A stretch of 64,000 nucleotides of DNA from Syngnathus acus (taxonomy: Eukaryota; Chordata; Actinopteri; Syngnathiformes; Syngnathidae), in assembly GCF_901709675.1 (NCBI RefSeq), contig NC_051091.1:10884967-10948966 (forward strand), read 5' to 3'. Of this stretch, positions 19,357-31,396 are shown piece by piece (within the stretch, counting starts at the first letter, position 1; every line of letters starts with the position of its first letter). The notes under the pieces were generated by a model, which saw only the letters and a program-made list of their open reading frames with translations, was not told the origin of the DNA and searched no databases. The translations under genes were made by a program, and so were the position numbers.

Positions 19357-22300
19357 GTGTGAAGGAGGAGGATGAGAAGCCACTAACACAAGGACCCTCC
19401 AAAGTCACGCCCACAGAAATGACCGACCACCGAGATGTGCAGGACACGTCAGTCGACACGATGGATGGGGCAAACGAGGAAGAGGAGGAAGAAGAGGATG
19501 CCAACACTTTACAAGGCCACGACGACGCACAGGGGCAACCCGACTCGTCCCTCGAAGGTATCGCGAGAAGCCAGTCGCCGTCTTCCCCGCCTCAGGAGGC
19601 CGACACCGATCCCGACTTCGACCCCTTGGATTTGCACGGAGATTCGTACCCCTGTCAGCACTGTGAACGGCACTTCTCCACCAGGCAGGGTCTGGAGCGT
19701 CACATCCACATTCACACCGCCACTGGCCAGCAAGCGCAGCTCTTCAATTGCCGATACTGTAGCAAGTCCTTTGGCTCTCAGGTGGGTCGGCGGCGCCACG
19801 AGAGGAGGCACGAGAGCGGCCTCAAGAAGAAGCCCGGCTCCTTGGCCGGAACGGCTCATCTGCTCGGCCCTTTGGTGCAGACGGACATTTCCGCTCCCGA
19901 GCGCACAAGCCCTACTAATCAATACGCCGCCGCGGGGTCGCAGCTTACGGGAGGACCCGCGCACTACTCTGAAATGGCGAGGAAGGAATCTGGCCCACAT
20001 GCCGACCCTCCCTTCGTCTTGGATGAAAACGGGGCTCCCAAAGAGCTCCATCCTTGCAAGTACTGTAACAAAGCGTTTGGCACACACACTAATATGCGGC
20101 GGCACCAGCGCCGAATACACGAACGACACTTGTTACCCAAGGGCGTTCGCCGGAAAGGCATGCTGCTGCAGGAGGCGTCGGCGCAGCCGCGGCCCGACGC
20201 GTCGCCCAATGCCGGCCCCGCCCTCGTGTACGTACCCAGCGCCGACACAGAAGACGAGACCGACCGGGACGATTATGTCGTAGACATATCCAAAAACATC
20301 TCTGAGAATTTGAGCTTCTACATCGATGGCAAAATCGTGTCTACCAATACGGTGAGCACTTGTGAGGTCATCGAGGTGGACACTCGATCGGCCGCCCTTT
20401 TTGGTCTGGACGCGGTCATCATCAGCCCCAGTCAGCTCAGTCAGGCGCTCAAGGTGGAGGCTCGGGCCAGCACCGCCAAGCAGTCGTCCAACTTCTATCC
20501 GGCTTCATCCAAAAGACGAACGTCGACGCCGCCTCTTCTTCCCGGCCTCAAAGTCGAGACGGAAACGGCATCGTCGTCCTCGCCGAACTCGCTTATCCAG
20601 CAAGCGGCGGATTCGTCGGGATTCCAACGTGAGAAAACCGTTTATCTGTCACCGAAGCTCAAGCAGCTCCTCCAGACACAAGACGTTCAGAAGTCCATCA
20701 CGCTCATCGCGGAAAGTCACAGGCTGACCTCGCCGCTTTCCGTCACGCCACCCCAAGGTCCCCCGAGTCGGTTTAAAAGGCGAACGACCTCACCCCCGTC
20801 GTCATCGCAGCTGGGTTCGCCCTTTAGAGCAGAGGCTTGCAAGGCTGAGACGGTGAGCCCGTACGCCCTCAAGGTGCCAAAGCTGGAGAACCTCAGTAGC
20901 TCCTCTCTGGACAAGGAAGACACCGCAGCCTTGAGCCCTTGTGGAAGTAACGTCGCTCAAAGCTCCTCTGGCAGCGGCGGCAACACTTGCAATCAGCAAC
21001 CCTTGGACCTTTCCAACACTGTCAGTCGAAGAAGCGACACCCCCAACAAGGTCCTCGGCGATTCGGCTCTTGATTTGAGCTTGCATCGGAAGAGCGTCAC
21101 CGATCCGGACGTAAAGGGAAGTGCAGTGCCGCAGCTGCAAGTAAAAAAGAGGAAGCCAAACACCAGCATGCTTGAAAAGGTACTGATGAACGAGTACGTG
21201 GGTTTGCCCTTGCCGACGGAGGAGGGACCCGCGCCGCTCGCCAACCTGGCTTTTCAACCGCAGTCTCCCAATGTGGATTCTGCCCACCCCTCGCCTCCGT
21301 CCTTAACCCCCGTCACCATGAACCCCTCCTCACCCGGCACCTCCAGCGTGACATCCACAACGCCGCCACCGCCCGTACTCCCCACCATGCCCTCGCCGCA
21401 GGCAATAGCAAATTCTCCTCTTTCCCAGCCCTCGGACTCATCGGCCCAGCGGCCTCTTCCTGTCCTATCGCCAAAGATGTCGCCAAGGTCGCCGCAGGTC
21501 CCCTCGGAAGAGGCGGAGAGTTTGTTCGCCGGCAACGAGGAAGAGCAGCATCATTCTGAGACACTGGACTCCCCCGACACTCCACTCCAAGAACCCGCCA
21601 GTCCTCCTGCGCCCCTTGAGCCGTCTTCGGTCAGCCCGTCTCCTACGCCGGACGTTTCTTTGACTGAGACGAGCAGCAGCCTGCTGAACGGCGTAACTAC
21701 CAGAGACCTCAACTCAGGAAGTCCAAAGTCTGAAAACTCCGACTTGGCTGCCGTTTTGCCCCGGCCGGAGTCTTTGCGGGCATCGCCGCCTCTTCTCGCT
21801 TCACATGACCCAGCCCCGTTGCTGCTCCCACACGCAAAGATAAAAGAGGAGCCTGAGAATCACACAGATGACGCTTCTGTCAAGAACCATGTGCCTCGGG
21901 ATGATGTTGATTTTTCACCGCAGCCTTTGGAAAAGAAACCCGATAAGCCCCCCGCCACCCAAAAAAGCGACTCGACTTACTGCAAGACCTTTGTTTGCAA
22001 TGTATGCGAGAGCCCGTTTGGGTCCATGAAGGAGCTCAGCGGGCATATCGTCGAGCACGCGTCCGATAGGCCCTTCAAGTGTGAGTTCTGTCTGCAGCTG
22101 TTCGGCGACGCGGACGCCCTTCTCGCCCACCGGACCACGCTACATGGGGTGGGCACCATCTTCGTGTGCTCTCTTTGTTCCAAGGAGTTTGCCTTTCTCT
22201 GCAATCTGCAACAGCACCAAAAAGATTTGCATCCAAATGACGTCTGCACGCATACCTCCGTGGAGAGTGGTAAACTCAGGCCGCAGAACTACACTGACCC

Positions 22301-23603
22301 ATCCAGAGCCAAAGAAGAAATTAGCATCTCCACACCGGCACCAGAGACTCGTGTGGAAGCGCCGGAACAAAATGACGCTAGTCCCGCCACGGAAAAGCCT
22401 GACGTTAACGGGAATCACGCCGATGACGGCGGCGAGGACCCCAATGAGGAGCTCTACACTACTATAAAGATCATGGCCTCTGAGGGCGGGAAGCCCAAAG
22501 GCCCCGACGTCCGTCTCGGCCAGAACCAGCATTACCCCAGTTACAAGCCGCCCCCCTTTCCCTATCACAGCCGTTCCCACGCCGGCTCCATGGCATCGGC
22601 GACCAACTTCACCACACACAACATCCCGCAGACGTTCACCACCGCCATCCGCTGCACCAAGTGCGGCAACAGCTTTGACAACATGCCCGAGCTGCACCAG
22701 CACATTTTGGCTTGCGCCAATGCCAGCGACAAGAAGCGCTACACTCCCAAAAAGAACCCCATCCCCCTTAAGCAAATAGTCAAATCTCCCAACGGAGTCG
22801 CGTTGCCCTCGGCAGGCCAGAGCGCCTTCCGAAGGATGGGCCAGCCAAAGCGACTTAACTTTAATCAGGATGTGAACAAAACAAAAATGAGTGCCCTCAG
22901 TAAGAAGAAAAACCAGCTGGTCCAGAAGGCTATTTCACAAAAGAACAAAACCGCCACCTCGGCAAAGAAGGCCGCCATTAAAGTTGAAGAGGCGCAGAGT
23001 AACGTCTGCCCCCACTGCGGCCGAGAGTTTACTTACCAGGCCAGCCTCGGCAAACATATGGCCTTCAGCTGCCCCATGAAGCCTGCCATGAAAAAAAAGG
23101 GCAAGAAAAAAGAAGCCGTGTCTGGCGCGGCGGAGAAAAACATGAGCAAGAAAGAATGTGAAGCGGCACAAACGGAGCCTGAGCCCAAACCCCTCGGAAA
23201 GACGAGAGCTCGCAGCTCCGGTGCGGCGGAACTCCCCGAACCGCCGCAGACGGCGAAAGGCAAAAGTGTGCTGAAGAGGCCCGCGTCGTTCCCGGCGGCG
23301 ACCACCACCGCCGCCGGCAAAAAAGCCAAGAAGAGCCAGCCTCAGGCATCTCCCCCACACACTCCCAGTGACACCGCAGCACAGAAGCAACCCGTCAGGT
23401 TGCAGCGAATGGGCAAAGCGACGCCCAAGAGGTTAGCCGAGCCCAAGTCGTCGTCTCCGCCGCAGCCCAAGAAAGAAGAGCGCTTCTCCCTTCGGATGCG
23501 GGAGAGGCTCGGCGGTCCGGTCACCAGGAGCGCGCAGATGGCGGCCCCCGCCGTGGAGGCCAAAGCCGAGGACGCACCGACGCCTGAGCTAAAAGACGCG
23601 CCG
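19357..23603 (+). CDS. prdm2: PRDM2/RIZ giant zinc-finger exon
   Basis: One exon of 4,247 nt. Numbered from Met 19147, it has an acidic run (about 47-54), C2H2 fingers 1-3 (about 104-126, 136-158, 238-261), a Ser/Pro-rich middle, PLDLS at 555-559 and ALDLS at 577-581 (CtBP-type PxDLS and a variant), fingers 4-6 (885-907, 913-936, 942-965), a C2HC-like finger 7 (1104-1126), finger 8 (1222-1245) and a basic tail with GGPVTRS and ELKD. Finger number, order and linkers match PRDM2; for example, HPCKYC is followed by FGTHTNMRRHQRR. PRDM2 is a nuclear zinc-finger protein whose long form methylates H3K9 through its PR domain; that domain is missing here. The IRCDE Rb-binding motif of mammalian RIZ is also not seen. 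If the last donor is not used, the frame runs to TGA at 23622-23624. Confidence 0.95.
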
Positions 23604-23915
23604 GTGGGTGATTGGAGACTTTGAGTCCAAGTGAGAGTTTGCAATGTTAAAACTGCTAGCGAGATTTGAATTGAGCCTTACTTGTCCAATCCCGTCTCTC
23701 ACTAAAGTGCACCAGCACCATTTTCAAGCACAGCTATTTTGAAAATGTGTAGGTGTGATCAATAGTGTAAAATAATAATGCATATCGAGCTGCAACAAAA
23801 TAGCATCACTAAGTGCCTATCTTTGTTCGCATATGTTTTGTTTTTTAAATTGCAAACTCCCCCTTTGATCGGTGTCGGCTCGTATTGTTTTCATTAAACT
23901 GGTGTGTTGTTCCAG

Positions 23916-23933
23916 GAGGTGCTGATGAAGTAA
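23916..23933 (+). CDS. prdm2: PRDM2 terminal coding exon (candidate, EVLMK)
   Basis: After a donor CCG|GTGGGT at 23604 and an acceptor GTGTTGTTCCAG, phase-0 joining gives ELKDAP-EVLMK and a TAA stop at 23931-23933. From memory, human PRDM2 has two C-termini, giving proteins of 1,718 and 1,682 residues. A five-residue tail after ELKD would fit the shorter one by length. Without the splice the protein ends VGDWRL six residues later. The acceptor's pyrimidine tract is weak, so this is a candidate. With it, the RIZ2-type protein would be 1,427 residues. Confidence 0.55.
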   Translation, partial: EVLMK

Positions 23934-24521
23934 GCCATGTTGCCCTCGTTGGGTTCCTGGGACATGGGACCCTGTTGACCCACACATGAGGACAACTCTA
24001 CTGCCTTGCTGGACTGTTCTTTCTTTCTTTTTTCCTCACTTGTCATACAAACTAAACTGAGCCTCCATTTTGTTTTCAGCCAGCCTTGCAAAAAAAGAAA
24101 AACTCGCTGTAAATGGCAGTGGGTTAATATATATAAATATATGTACAATAGGTGTCATGACTTGACCCAAAACAGTAACATTAGGGCTCTGTCGAAAGCT
24201 GATCTATTGCAAATGGCAATCATGCATCAGTTTAGGGAAACGCGCGTATTACAGCTTTTGTTGTTTTAGGCTTATATTTTGGACATTTGAATCTCCCGAA
24301 GAGTCTCCTAATGCATGCGTAAATATAGTGTATTATCGAGATGACAACATTTTCCAAGTCTCTTACAGTGGCCACTGGCAGCATTATTTTGTTTTGTTTT
24401 GCAAACTTATGTCAGAATGCAATCTCTGTAGTGCTCTTATTGTAGAAAATGTTCTATTGGCTTTTCATTTGTGTGGGGAAATGAAATGTGGCAGTTGACT
24501 GCAACAATCGGTCCTCAGGAA

Positions 24522-24523
<2 letters not shown>

Positions 24524-24567
<44 letters not shown>

Positions 24568-24571
24568 GTGT
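24524..24571. repeat. (TG)n microsatellite in the prdm2 3' UTR
   Basis: About 24 TG units with one TGCG interruption near the right end. On the mRNA this gives a UG-rich stretch. Confidence 0.95.
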
Positions 24572-25470
24572 GAGTGAGAGTGTGAGAGAAAGAGCGCTTG
24601 TATGGATGCACAACTGTTAATTCCTCCAGTCTAGATCTCAATGACATCTCATGTTTTTACTTGTCTGTTCATACCCGTTTGTTTCTCTGTCGTTAGCAGG
24701 CGATTACAACGTTAATGTGAGCCTCAAGCCGACTTAACATGCAATGATATTGATCCTTGTATTAAAAAAAAAAAGCATTTAACATCCCTCGCACGTCCCT
24801 GCAGCACTTTAGAATCAACTGCCAAAATGTGTAAAAGATCGGTTTCCTGAATTCAACAATGGAATGTATTCATCGGTTATACTTACTTTTTTTTCCCTGT
24901 AACTTATGTTCAGAATGCATGATTGAAACATTTTTGAACAAATAAGTGTAACAACAGTATCTTGTTCCCACATTCTTTGTGCATTTTTTTTTAAATGTAA
25001 CTTGTTTGAAAGCCATGCCAACCGTAATGTAACAAAATGGATGCCGATGTCCTTCCTGACACGTTTTTATGAATACTTCTCCGTGAGTCGAGCACAGACT
25101 ATGCAGATGCTGCTCGAAACATTTGTAGCATGTATTAAATTGAACACTATGCTAATTTATATTTCCACAATGAATCAAAATAAGTGTTTTGCCCTGCAGC
25201 GTTAATGGAAAAATGGTGTTAAAGGATGAACAAACATCTGGAATGACCAAGTAAAACATTGCTATAATTGACCCAACAAAAGTGATGTTTCTTAACAGTG
25301 GCTATGTCCTTGAATTACTTTTGTTACATTCGTACTGAAAACTGCTGTCAAATGAGATGTTACTTTGATTTTGATTTTTTTTTTTACTCAAAAATGCCTG
25401 CCTTTCCAAAGATGAAATACTCAGTCTTAATTGATACTAGACAACACAATGTACAGTTGTGCAGTTCTGT

Positions 25471-25476
25471 AATAAA
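25471..25476 (+). terminator. prdm2: prdm2 polyadenylation signal
   Basis: AATAAA is followed within 25-35 nt by a T/G-rich element (GAATGTTGTCTTTGC). It is the last canonical signal before the kazn promoter region. Confidence 0.75.
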
Positions 25477-25499
25477 CCGACTGTTGTCAAATTGAATGT

Positions 25500-27440
25500 T
25501 GTCTTTGCAAAGGCAGATTTTTGCTTTTTACTAATATCATGATGTTTTTGGAAGTTGCTGGTGTAAACATTTTTCTTTTTAACTCCACACCACAGGTAAG
25601 AGCCAAAAATATTTGACCTTCAAACTGCAATATTTACATTTTTCATACTTAAGTCTTAATGATCGTCCTAAAACTACTACAGTCCACCTGACGGACATTG
25701 GAGACGAAAAAGACGCCAGCAGAGCTACACTGTCACCTACTGGCAATAGATATATCTGGCTTTTTCTGCGCTCGTAACAATTCTGGTACAAGAAGTTCCA
25801 TGTCCTGTTTTGCGGTTATGACGCTATTTGAGTCCGCCATCAAGGCCCGTTGTGTACCTGGGTGCAAACTTGCACTTGACGTCAACCATGACTTCACTTC
25901 ATTAGAACGTAGTCGTCCATGGTGTTGCTGTACAGGGCGTGCTGGATCGACGAGCTACTTGGTTGACAGAATCAAATTAAAATGCACGATAAACTTTACA
26001 GGTAAAACATTTGAATGCGCCTCTCGAACTGTTGGTTAGTCACTCATGTTCCATAACTTTTACCACTCGCTGTTCTCTAACAAGGCACCAAACATCAAAT
26101 TTCACGATGCAAGAAAATTCCGAAGGGCAACAATTATGATCAAACCACCTTGTGTGAGTTTGGCTCATCGCTGGCATAGATAGATGATTATTGATATTTT
26201 CAGACCAGTTAAGTGAGTTTGGCCACGATGATGCTCTCAAACACTAAATGTGGCAGACACAGTCGTCGTCACAGTATGATGGTGCACTTTTATGTTGCAT
26301 CAGGTGTGTGAGCCTGTCAGATGGTGAAATACTTCTCCTTGCGGCATGCTGCTATGCTCTCACACTATTCATAAAAATGCAATTCCGTTCAGCTTTGACT
26401 CCACGATATTGCAATTGGAATTTGGATAAGGTTGAGTATCAGGGTCCCCCCTCCACTGCAACTGCAAAGGGGAATGTGGTGATTTTGTCTGAGGTCGCCA
26501 TGCCAACCGCATCCCATTTTCACGGTGCCTCTGAGCCCTGAGAGTATTTTATATTTATGTAATTTGACGCCAGCCAGCATGTGCTCTTTGATCTCCTGTG
26601 GCTGCACACTGCGTGGGATTTGTTTTGACTCCTTACCCAATTTTCTGCACATACTAAAAGTAATTCATTAATTTCTTCTCAAACCTGTTCTCCATTTCCT
26701 CATCTTCCCAGCCCTCAACACAGGGCGGAGATTAACCTCTCGAGGTGCTTGGCGGACTGAGCCTTGAGATGGATGGAGAGGATTTGCATGAAGTGGAATT
26801 CAAGGGAGAGAAAGTGAGATGAAGGTGTCTCGATGAAGTGGAGGCATAGGGTGGAAACGATGTACAGTAGATCAAAAGAATTGGCCAGATTTTTTTTTTC
26901 CCCCACAGCATCTCTGCATGAAATATAAAACAGACTCCACTAGGAGGAAATTAACATTCCCAGCTGCGAGGTCGTCCTTAAAAATGACATCAAACGCAAC
27001 ATTGCAAGAAATTCAAATGGAATAACCGCTCTCTACAAAATGCATTTTTAAACATGTCCGTTGTGTTGTTTAGAATTATTACGACCCTTCAGCTGAATGC
27101 AACCACCTCCTTTTCAGATCGGTGACCCCTTCCGTGGACTTCAGGGAAAATGCAAGTTAAATAAACCCTTACAGATTTCAATTGAATATATAACTAACCA
27201 CATGAATAATTGAGCTTACAAAAAGCCTCTCGACACATATTGTGTTTGGGTATTTTGGTGACTTGGGAAAGAAAACAGACAGATGTGACAGAAATGGCAC
27301 GTTAGCTGCAGGAAGGCTGCCTGTGTCTTGCTCTTTTGCGTGGAAAAGCGAAACCTTTTATTTGATTTTCAGAGGTTGAGTACATTTTGATTATAAGTGA
27401 TGTCTGGACAAATTATCTGACCCTCTGTGACTCCAAGACA
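25500..27440. other. prdm2-kazn intergenic region
   Basis: About 1.9 kb with no recognised gene. It contains a minus-strand CTCF-like motif at 25730-25743 and a T run near 26890. Short open frames on both strands lack similarity or signals. Confidence 0.7.
25730..25743 (-). promoter_or_regulatory. CTCF-like motif downstream of prdm2 (minus strand)
   Basis: CTGTCACCTACTGG on the + strand is the reverse complement of a CCASYAGRKGGCRS-type site with 13 of 14 matches (the mismatch is at the GGC of the core). It points towards the + strand motif at 13778, so the pair is convergent around prdm2. This is a pattern match only. Confidence 0.35.
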
Positions 27441-27799
27441 TGAGAGGAGGGGGCGTGGCCATACGTCTTATTAAAAGTGGGCGTTTCTGAAGGCATTAGT
27501 TATTCCATTATTTCTCTAAAATGAATGGATAAAATAGAACATGATGATTTTTTCCATTTGATGAAAATGTATAAATTGAGCTTGTTAGTGAAAAAAAAAA
27601 CTTTTGGGTCCCTTTTAAGCACGCTGCCTGCAGCCTCAGGACGCACTTTTCCACTGACACCACCTTCCTCCCCCCCCCCCCCCCCTTCCATTCCCATCTT
27701 CCGCACAGCGAGCAAATCTCGCTGACATCGCTGCGAGCTAGCAGGGCTGCGTCTGCTCCCTCAACGGCATCGATTAGGAAGCGGACGTTGTTTTTGAAG
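27440..27799 (+). promoter_or_regulatory. kazn: kazn promoter and 5' UTR exon (inferred)
   Basis: A GC box of Sp/KLF type (GGGGGCGTGGCC, about 27449-27460) and GTGGGCG (about 27477) lie upstream. A long C/T tract with a C run follows at about 27665-27690, and then CpG-richer sequence. The 5' UTR would end with TTTTTGAAG|GTAATC at 27799/27800 and rejoin at 27878 (CCACCGCAG|CCGCCATGG). The intervening intron would be only 78 bp. The transcription start is not resolvable by eye. Confidence 0.45.
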
Positions 27800-27882
27800 G
27801 TAATCCCTCTTTCCTTCCATTTTCCTGCTCTACTCTTTTCGTGACACGCCTCTTCTCATCTCGTGTGCCCACCGCAGCCGCC

Positions 27883-27964
27883 ATGGAGGACACGCTCACC
27901 TGCTGCAGCCAGGACGCCACCTTCTCTCAGGTGTTCGGGCGCCAGGGACAGCTGATGCAAGCCA
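27883..27964 (+). CDS. kazn: Kazrin first coding exon (N-terminal start)
   Basis: The ATG is in an ideal context, GCCGCCATGG. The exon encodes MEDTLTCCSQDATFSQVFGR followed by QGQLMQA and one base of the next codon before GTGAGT. Phase 1 matches the next exon exactly, giving ...QLMQAT-VQSLNNLNDQIAQF. Identity rests on the unbroken chain through exon 2 into exon 3, which carries the unmistakable kazrin MMEDNKQL segment. Kazrin is a coiled-coil, SAM-domain, liprin-like cytoplasmic protein that binds periplakin at desmosomes and takes part in endosomal traffic and cytoskeletal control. Confidence 0.75.
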
Positions 27965-29736
27965 GTGAGTTGAAGCTCCTTTTCTGTGCAGGCTTTGACG
28001 CGGCCAGCCGCGCAATGGCCAAAAAAACGTTAGACTTCCTAACGCTCATAATGTTCGATCATATTTTCTTCATAAATATTGCACGACTTTATAAATGGTT
28101 CCCCATCGGTGCTAGAGTGCTGTTTAATTGTGTGTTTGTGATGGTACAAACGCTGCATGTTTTCTTCTTATTGAATGTCAAAATGGCACACTTGTTACGT
28201 CCTTTTAGCAGCATTCTTCAGGACGTAAACGAGCCACTGCTCACTTTGGTTGAACAATTAATCCAATTCAAATCAACACCATGATGTAGTCTTTTATATG
28301 CAATATTCAAATGACAAAACGTGATTTCAATTCACCTTCAGTTTTGCCCGAATCTGTATCTCACCGAGGTCATCGTCAGGGTTCCTAAAAGGTTGCAAAC
28401 TGTTTTTATTGAAATTTTGAACAAAATTGGTTTGCGACAAGCACTGTATTAAAACTGTTGGCGAATGTCTTTTTGACTGTTTGCGACACTCTAACAAACC
28501 CTGAAAAATTAACATTCAGGCTTAACCCAGAAGACATGTGCAATTAAATAATGTGGTTAATATTTCTTTTCTTTATATTGCTCACCGTGCCACATTTACT
28601 GGAAGGGAATGCGAATGAGAGCACAGTTTTTTTTCTAGCAATAATGACAACTTAGTGTAAATATTGACAGAAACAACAAGGTTAAGTTAAGCTGTAAGTT
28701 ATGTATTTGCGCTTCATCTTGTATGTTTGCATATTGGCAAATAGAGGAGCAGTTGCTGTTAGAAATTGTAGCAGGTGTGTGAACATTGCACTACGGAGAA
28801 AAATGAAGTTGGTCGTAACTTTTATTGTGATTGTTTGGAGCAGGAGGATTGCCTTGAGGTGTGAGATCACATTTTGGTTCATTTTATTAAACCACAAAAA
28901 ACATAGTGTGATGGTCAAGGAAGAAGCAGGTTGCTAGAAAGAGAGGTTGGCTTCACATAAGATGCTAAGATGAAATAGCATATTTTTTTCCCCCCGCAAG
29001 TAGTATATTTGATTGACAGTCTGCACTGAGCACGATGTAGTTTCAACGCATTCATCCACCACTGTGACATCACAGTCTCCATTTATTTAAAAGATTCATT
29101 GCTGCTTGCAAAAAATCTAATTGGCTTTTTAATTTCCCACTTGATAGAGGGGAAGGGAATTAAGAGCCCTTCCGATTTGTTCGCTAGCAAAAGTCAATTT
29201 TCCATGTTATGCATCACTCGGATCCTCTCGCCCTGTTTGCTCCCCACATCAGCAGTTTGATGAGGAGTCCACGTCCCACGGGCGCGTCATATTCATAATG
29301 CAGATATATGTGGCGGTACACCGGGAAATGCTGCAGAGGCTGAATTATTGACAAGTGGAGGTTGTCAAGGATTTTTTGGTAGCAACCTTGAAAGGCTTCA
29401 CTTGAGAGACGTGATTGCAATGTCACGGCCAAAAAGCATGGTGTGGGCGACCCAGAGGAGGAATTGCCTCTTGAGTGAAATTCTCAGCTGTTGCATCCGT
29501 TACATATGAAGACTTTCTGACGCATCTGTTAATGCTAAAAGAGGCGTCCGCGTGGAGGTTCAAAGCTAGCGCATCGGCACTATTTTTAGATTTTATATGC
29601 TGTACACTCCCTGGACACTTCATTAGGCACACCTACGGAATGACGCATTACTTTTAAAATTCCAGGAATATAATCATTGTAACCATAATGCATTTCAACA
29701 TTGTGATGGACCAGATATATATTTGAACACTGAGGA

Positions 29737-29863
29737 TTCTAAATTGATGGGTCTGAATGTGAAAGTGTCTATTTGGATTCTGCAGTTGATGGAAAGGTGT
29801 AAGCCGCATCTTGTCCAAAATCCGCTGGGATAGGGACATGTAAAAAAATGGATGGCTGGAAAT
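29737..29863 (+). mobile_element. SINE-like relic (tail portion)
   Basis: CTAAATTGATGGGTCTGAATGTG, AAAGTGTCTATTTGG, AATCCGCTGGGATAGGGACATG and AAATGGATGGCTGG follow the tail of the same teleost SINE-like family seen at 11584-11790. It is strongly diverged, with a middle segment missing. Confidence 0.5.
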
Positions 29864-31063
29864 AAAAACACTCTTTAAGTCCATGTCGCAGTAAAGAAGT
29901 CCAGCTGGTGGTGGTCCTGTCCAAATATCTTAATGGTGAAAGCTTGTGTCCACAAGCTGCTCAGCTTTATTTACTGCCCAATCCAATCAACCTCACCGAG
30001 TTTGTGTCATTTGTTCTCCTGGTGTACGAACGTGTTGACTTATGAGGTGTTTAAAGACTCCCATTTGCATAAGCTCCTCGACTTCCTTGCTTGCGGCAAG
30101 ACACACATGCATCTTCATTAGCTCCCCGCCGCCAACTCCATCAGCGCGGTCAATAAAGCAGCACGAGTTGGCTGACAGCGCTAGTGCAGTGTTTGTGCTC
30201 GCTGACACTACACACTTTTGCTGTAATTCGTCTGATTAAGTTATTTCGTCTAATATTTAGTAGCTAACTAATAGGTCGCTAACTCCTCGGTTTTATAAAT
30301 AACTAAGCTGCGTTTTTTTTTCTCATCCAACTATTTGTCTACCAAACTGACTAAACGGATTAGGGTTGGTGTAATATTGCTAACTAGTGAGGTAACCAAC
30401 CACCCAACAATGATTCATTGAGTCATTCATTGTCATCGCCATCCGCTCACTTCATATTTAAAGCGCCTAATGTTTAGAAACGGTTTTAAATTGAAACTGT
30501 GTAGGTGAGCGTCAGCGCGCACATTTGAAGTATTTCCATATTAGCTGGATATACTCATACGTTGGCCTCCATGTTCCCTCAGATTTAACGCCCTCACATC
30601 TCCAGCACTTAAAAGCAATCAAATGTCCTCATGGCAGCGACCTCAGCACACGCTGCTTTTAAGCTTTTGAGAGGGTGCAGCTTTCGCAGAATCACTCAAC
30701 ATGTTCGACATGAATCTAGTCCTGGACAACGACCCAGAAGACATTGAACAACTATTAATAAAATATCTGGAGGGAATTTATACATCAGGGCGGCTGTTTC
30801 CGTATTTGCTGTCACAGCTGCGTTTTCTGCATCATTGAGTCGTGTGCCGAAATGTCTGCTGACTTCACATATTGGCCTCCTAGTGCCCACTTTCCTCGTT
30901 TACTCCCTCTTCCCCGTATCTGCTGACATATAGCCAACCAGCGCCGTCTCACCACAATTAATTCAACAATAAATATGAAATATATTGCAGTATTATGAGA
31001 TACCTTGTGGTTTTTAGCAATAATAATGTCACATTATAATATTTGTATAGACTCGGTTTAGAC

Positions 31064-31396
31064 TCTAAAGGGGTGTCAAACTCATTTTTTTCGCGGACCG
31101 CATTGTAGTCATAGCTTCTTTCGGAAGGCCATTACGACTGTCAATCCAAATAAATGTATGAGCACCTCATATTATATACAGTAAAAGTTACAAAACAAAC
31201 TGACAAATAACTCGTCTTCACATCAGACGAGTAAAAACTGGCCAAATATTTAAAAGAAACAAAGACATTAAAAGTGAAGACAATTTGCAATTCTCGTAAT
31301 GACACACGAATTTGATGCACAATTCGTCTTCGCGGGCCACATAAAATGATGTGGCGGGCCGTATCTGGCCCCCGGGCCTTGAGTTTCACACCTATG
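31064..31396. mobile_element. hAT-type MITE with GTGTCAAACTC end
   Basis: The left end contains AAGGGGTGTCAAACTCA and the right end GGGCCTTGAGTTTCACACC, its imperfect inverted repeat. GC-rich subterminal arms are also mirrored (CGCGGACCGC; GCGGGCCAC and GGCGGGCCG). Flanks GTTTAGAC (31056-31063) and GTTTAGAG (31397-31404) form an 8-bp target duplication with one mismatch. There is no transposase frame. A partial copy of the family lies at 49933-49992. Confidence 0.7.

Larger units (their letters stand above)
23934..25495 (+). other. prdm2: prdm2 3' UTR
   Basis: AT-rich non-coding sequence from the terminal exon to just past AATAAA at 25471-25476. It includes a (TG)n microsatellite at 24524-24571 and A/T runs. 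No internal gene was recognised. Confidence 0.7.

Noticed and set aside
19435-23644. Long frames on both strands across the prdm2 giant exon (up to 282 residues)
   Set aside because: Antisense and out-of-frame shadows of the zinc-finger coding sequence.
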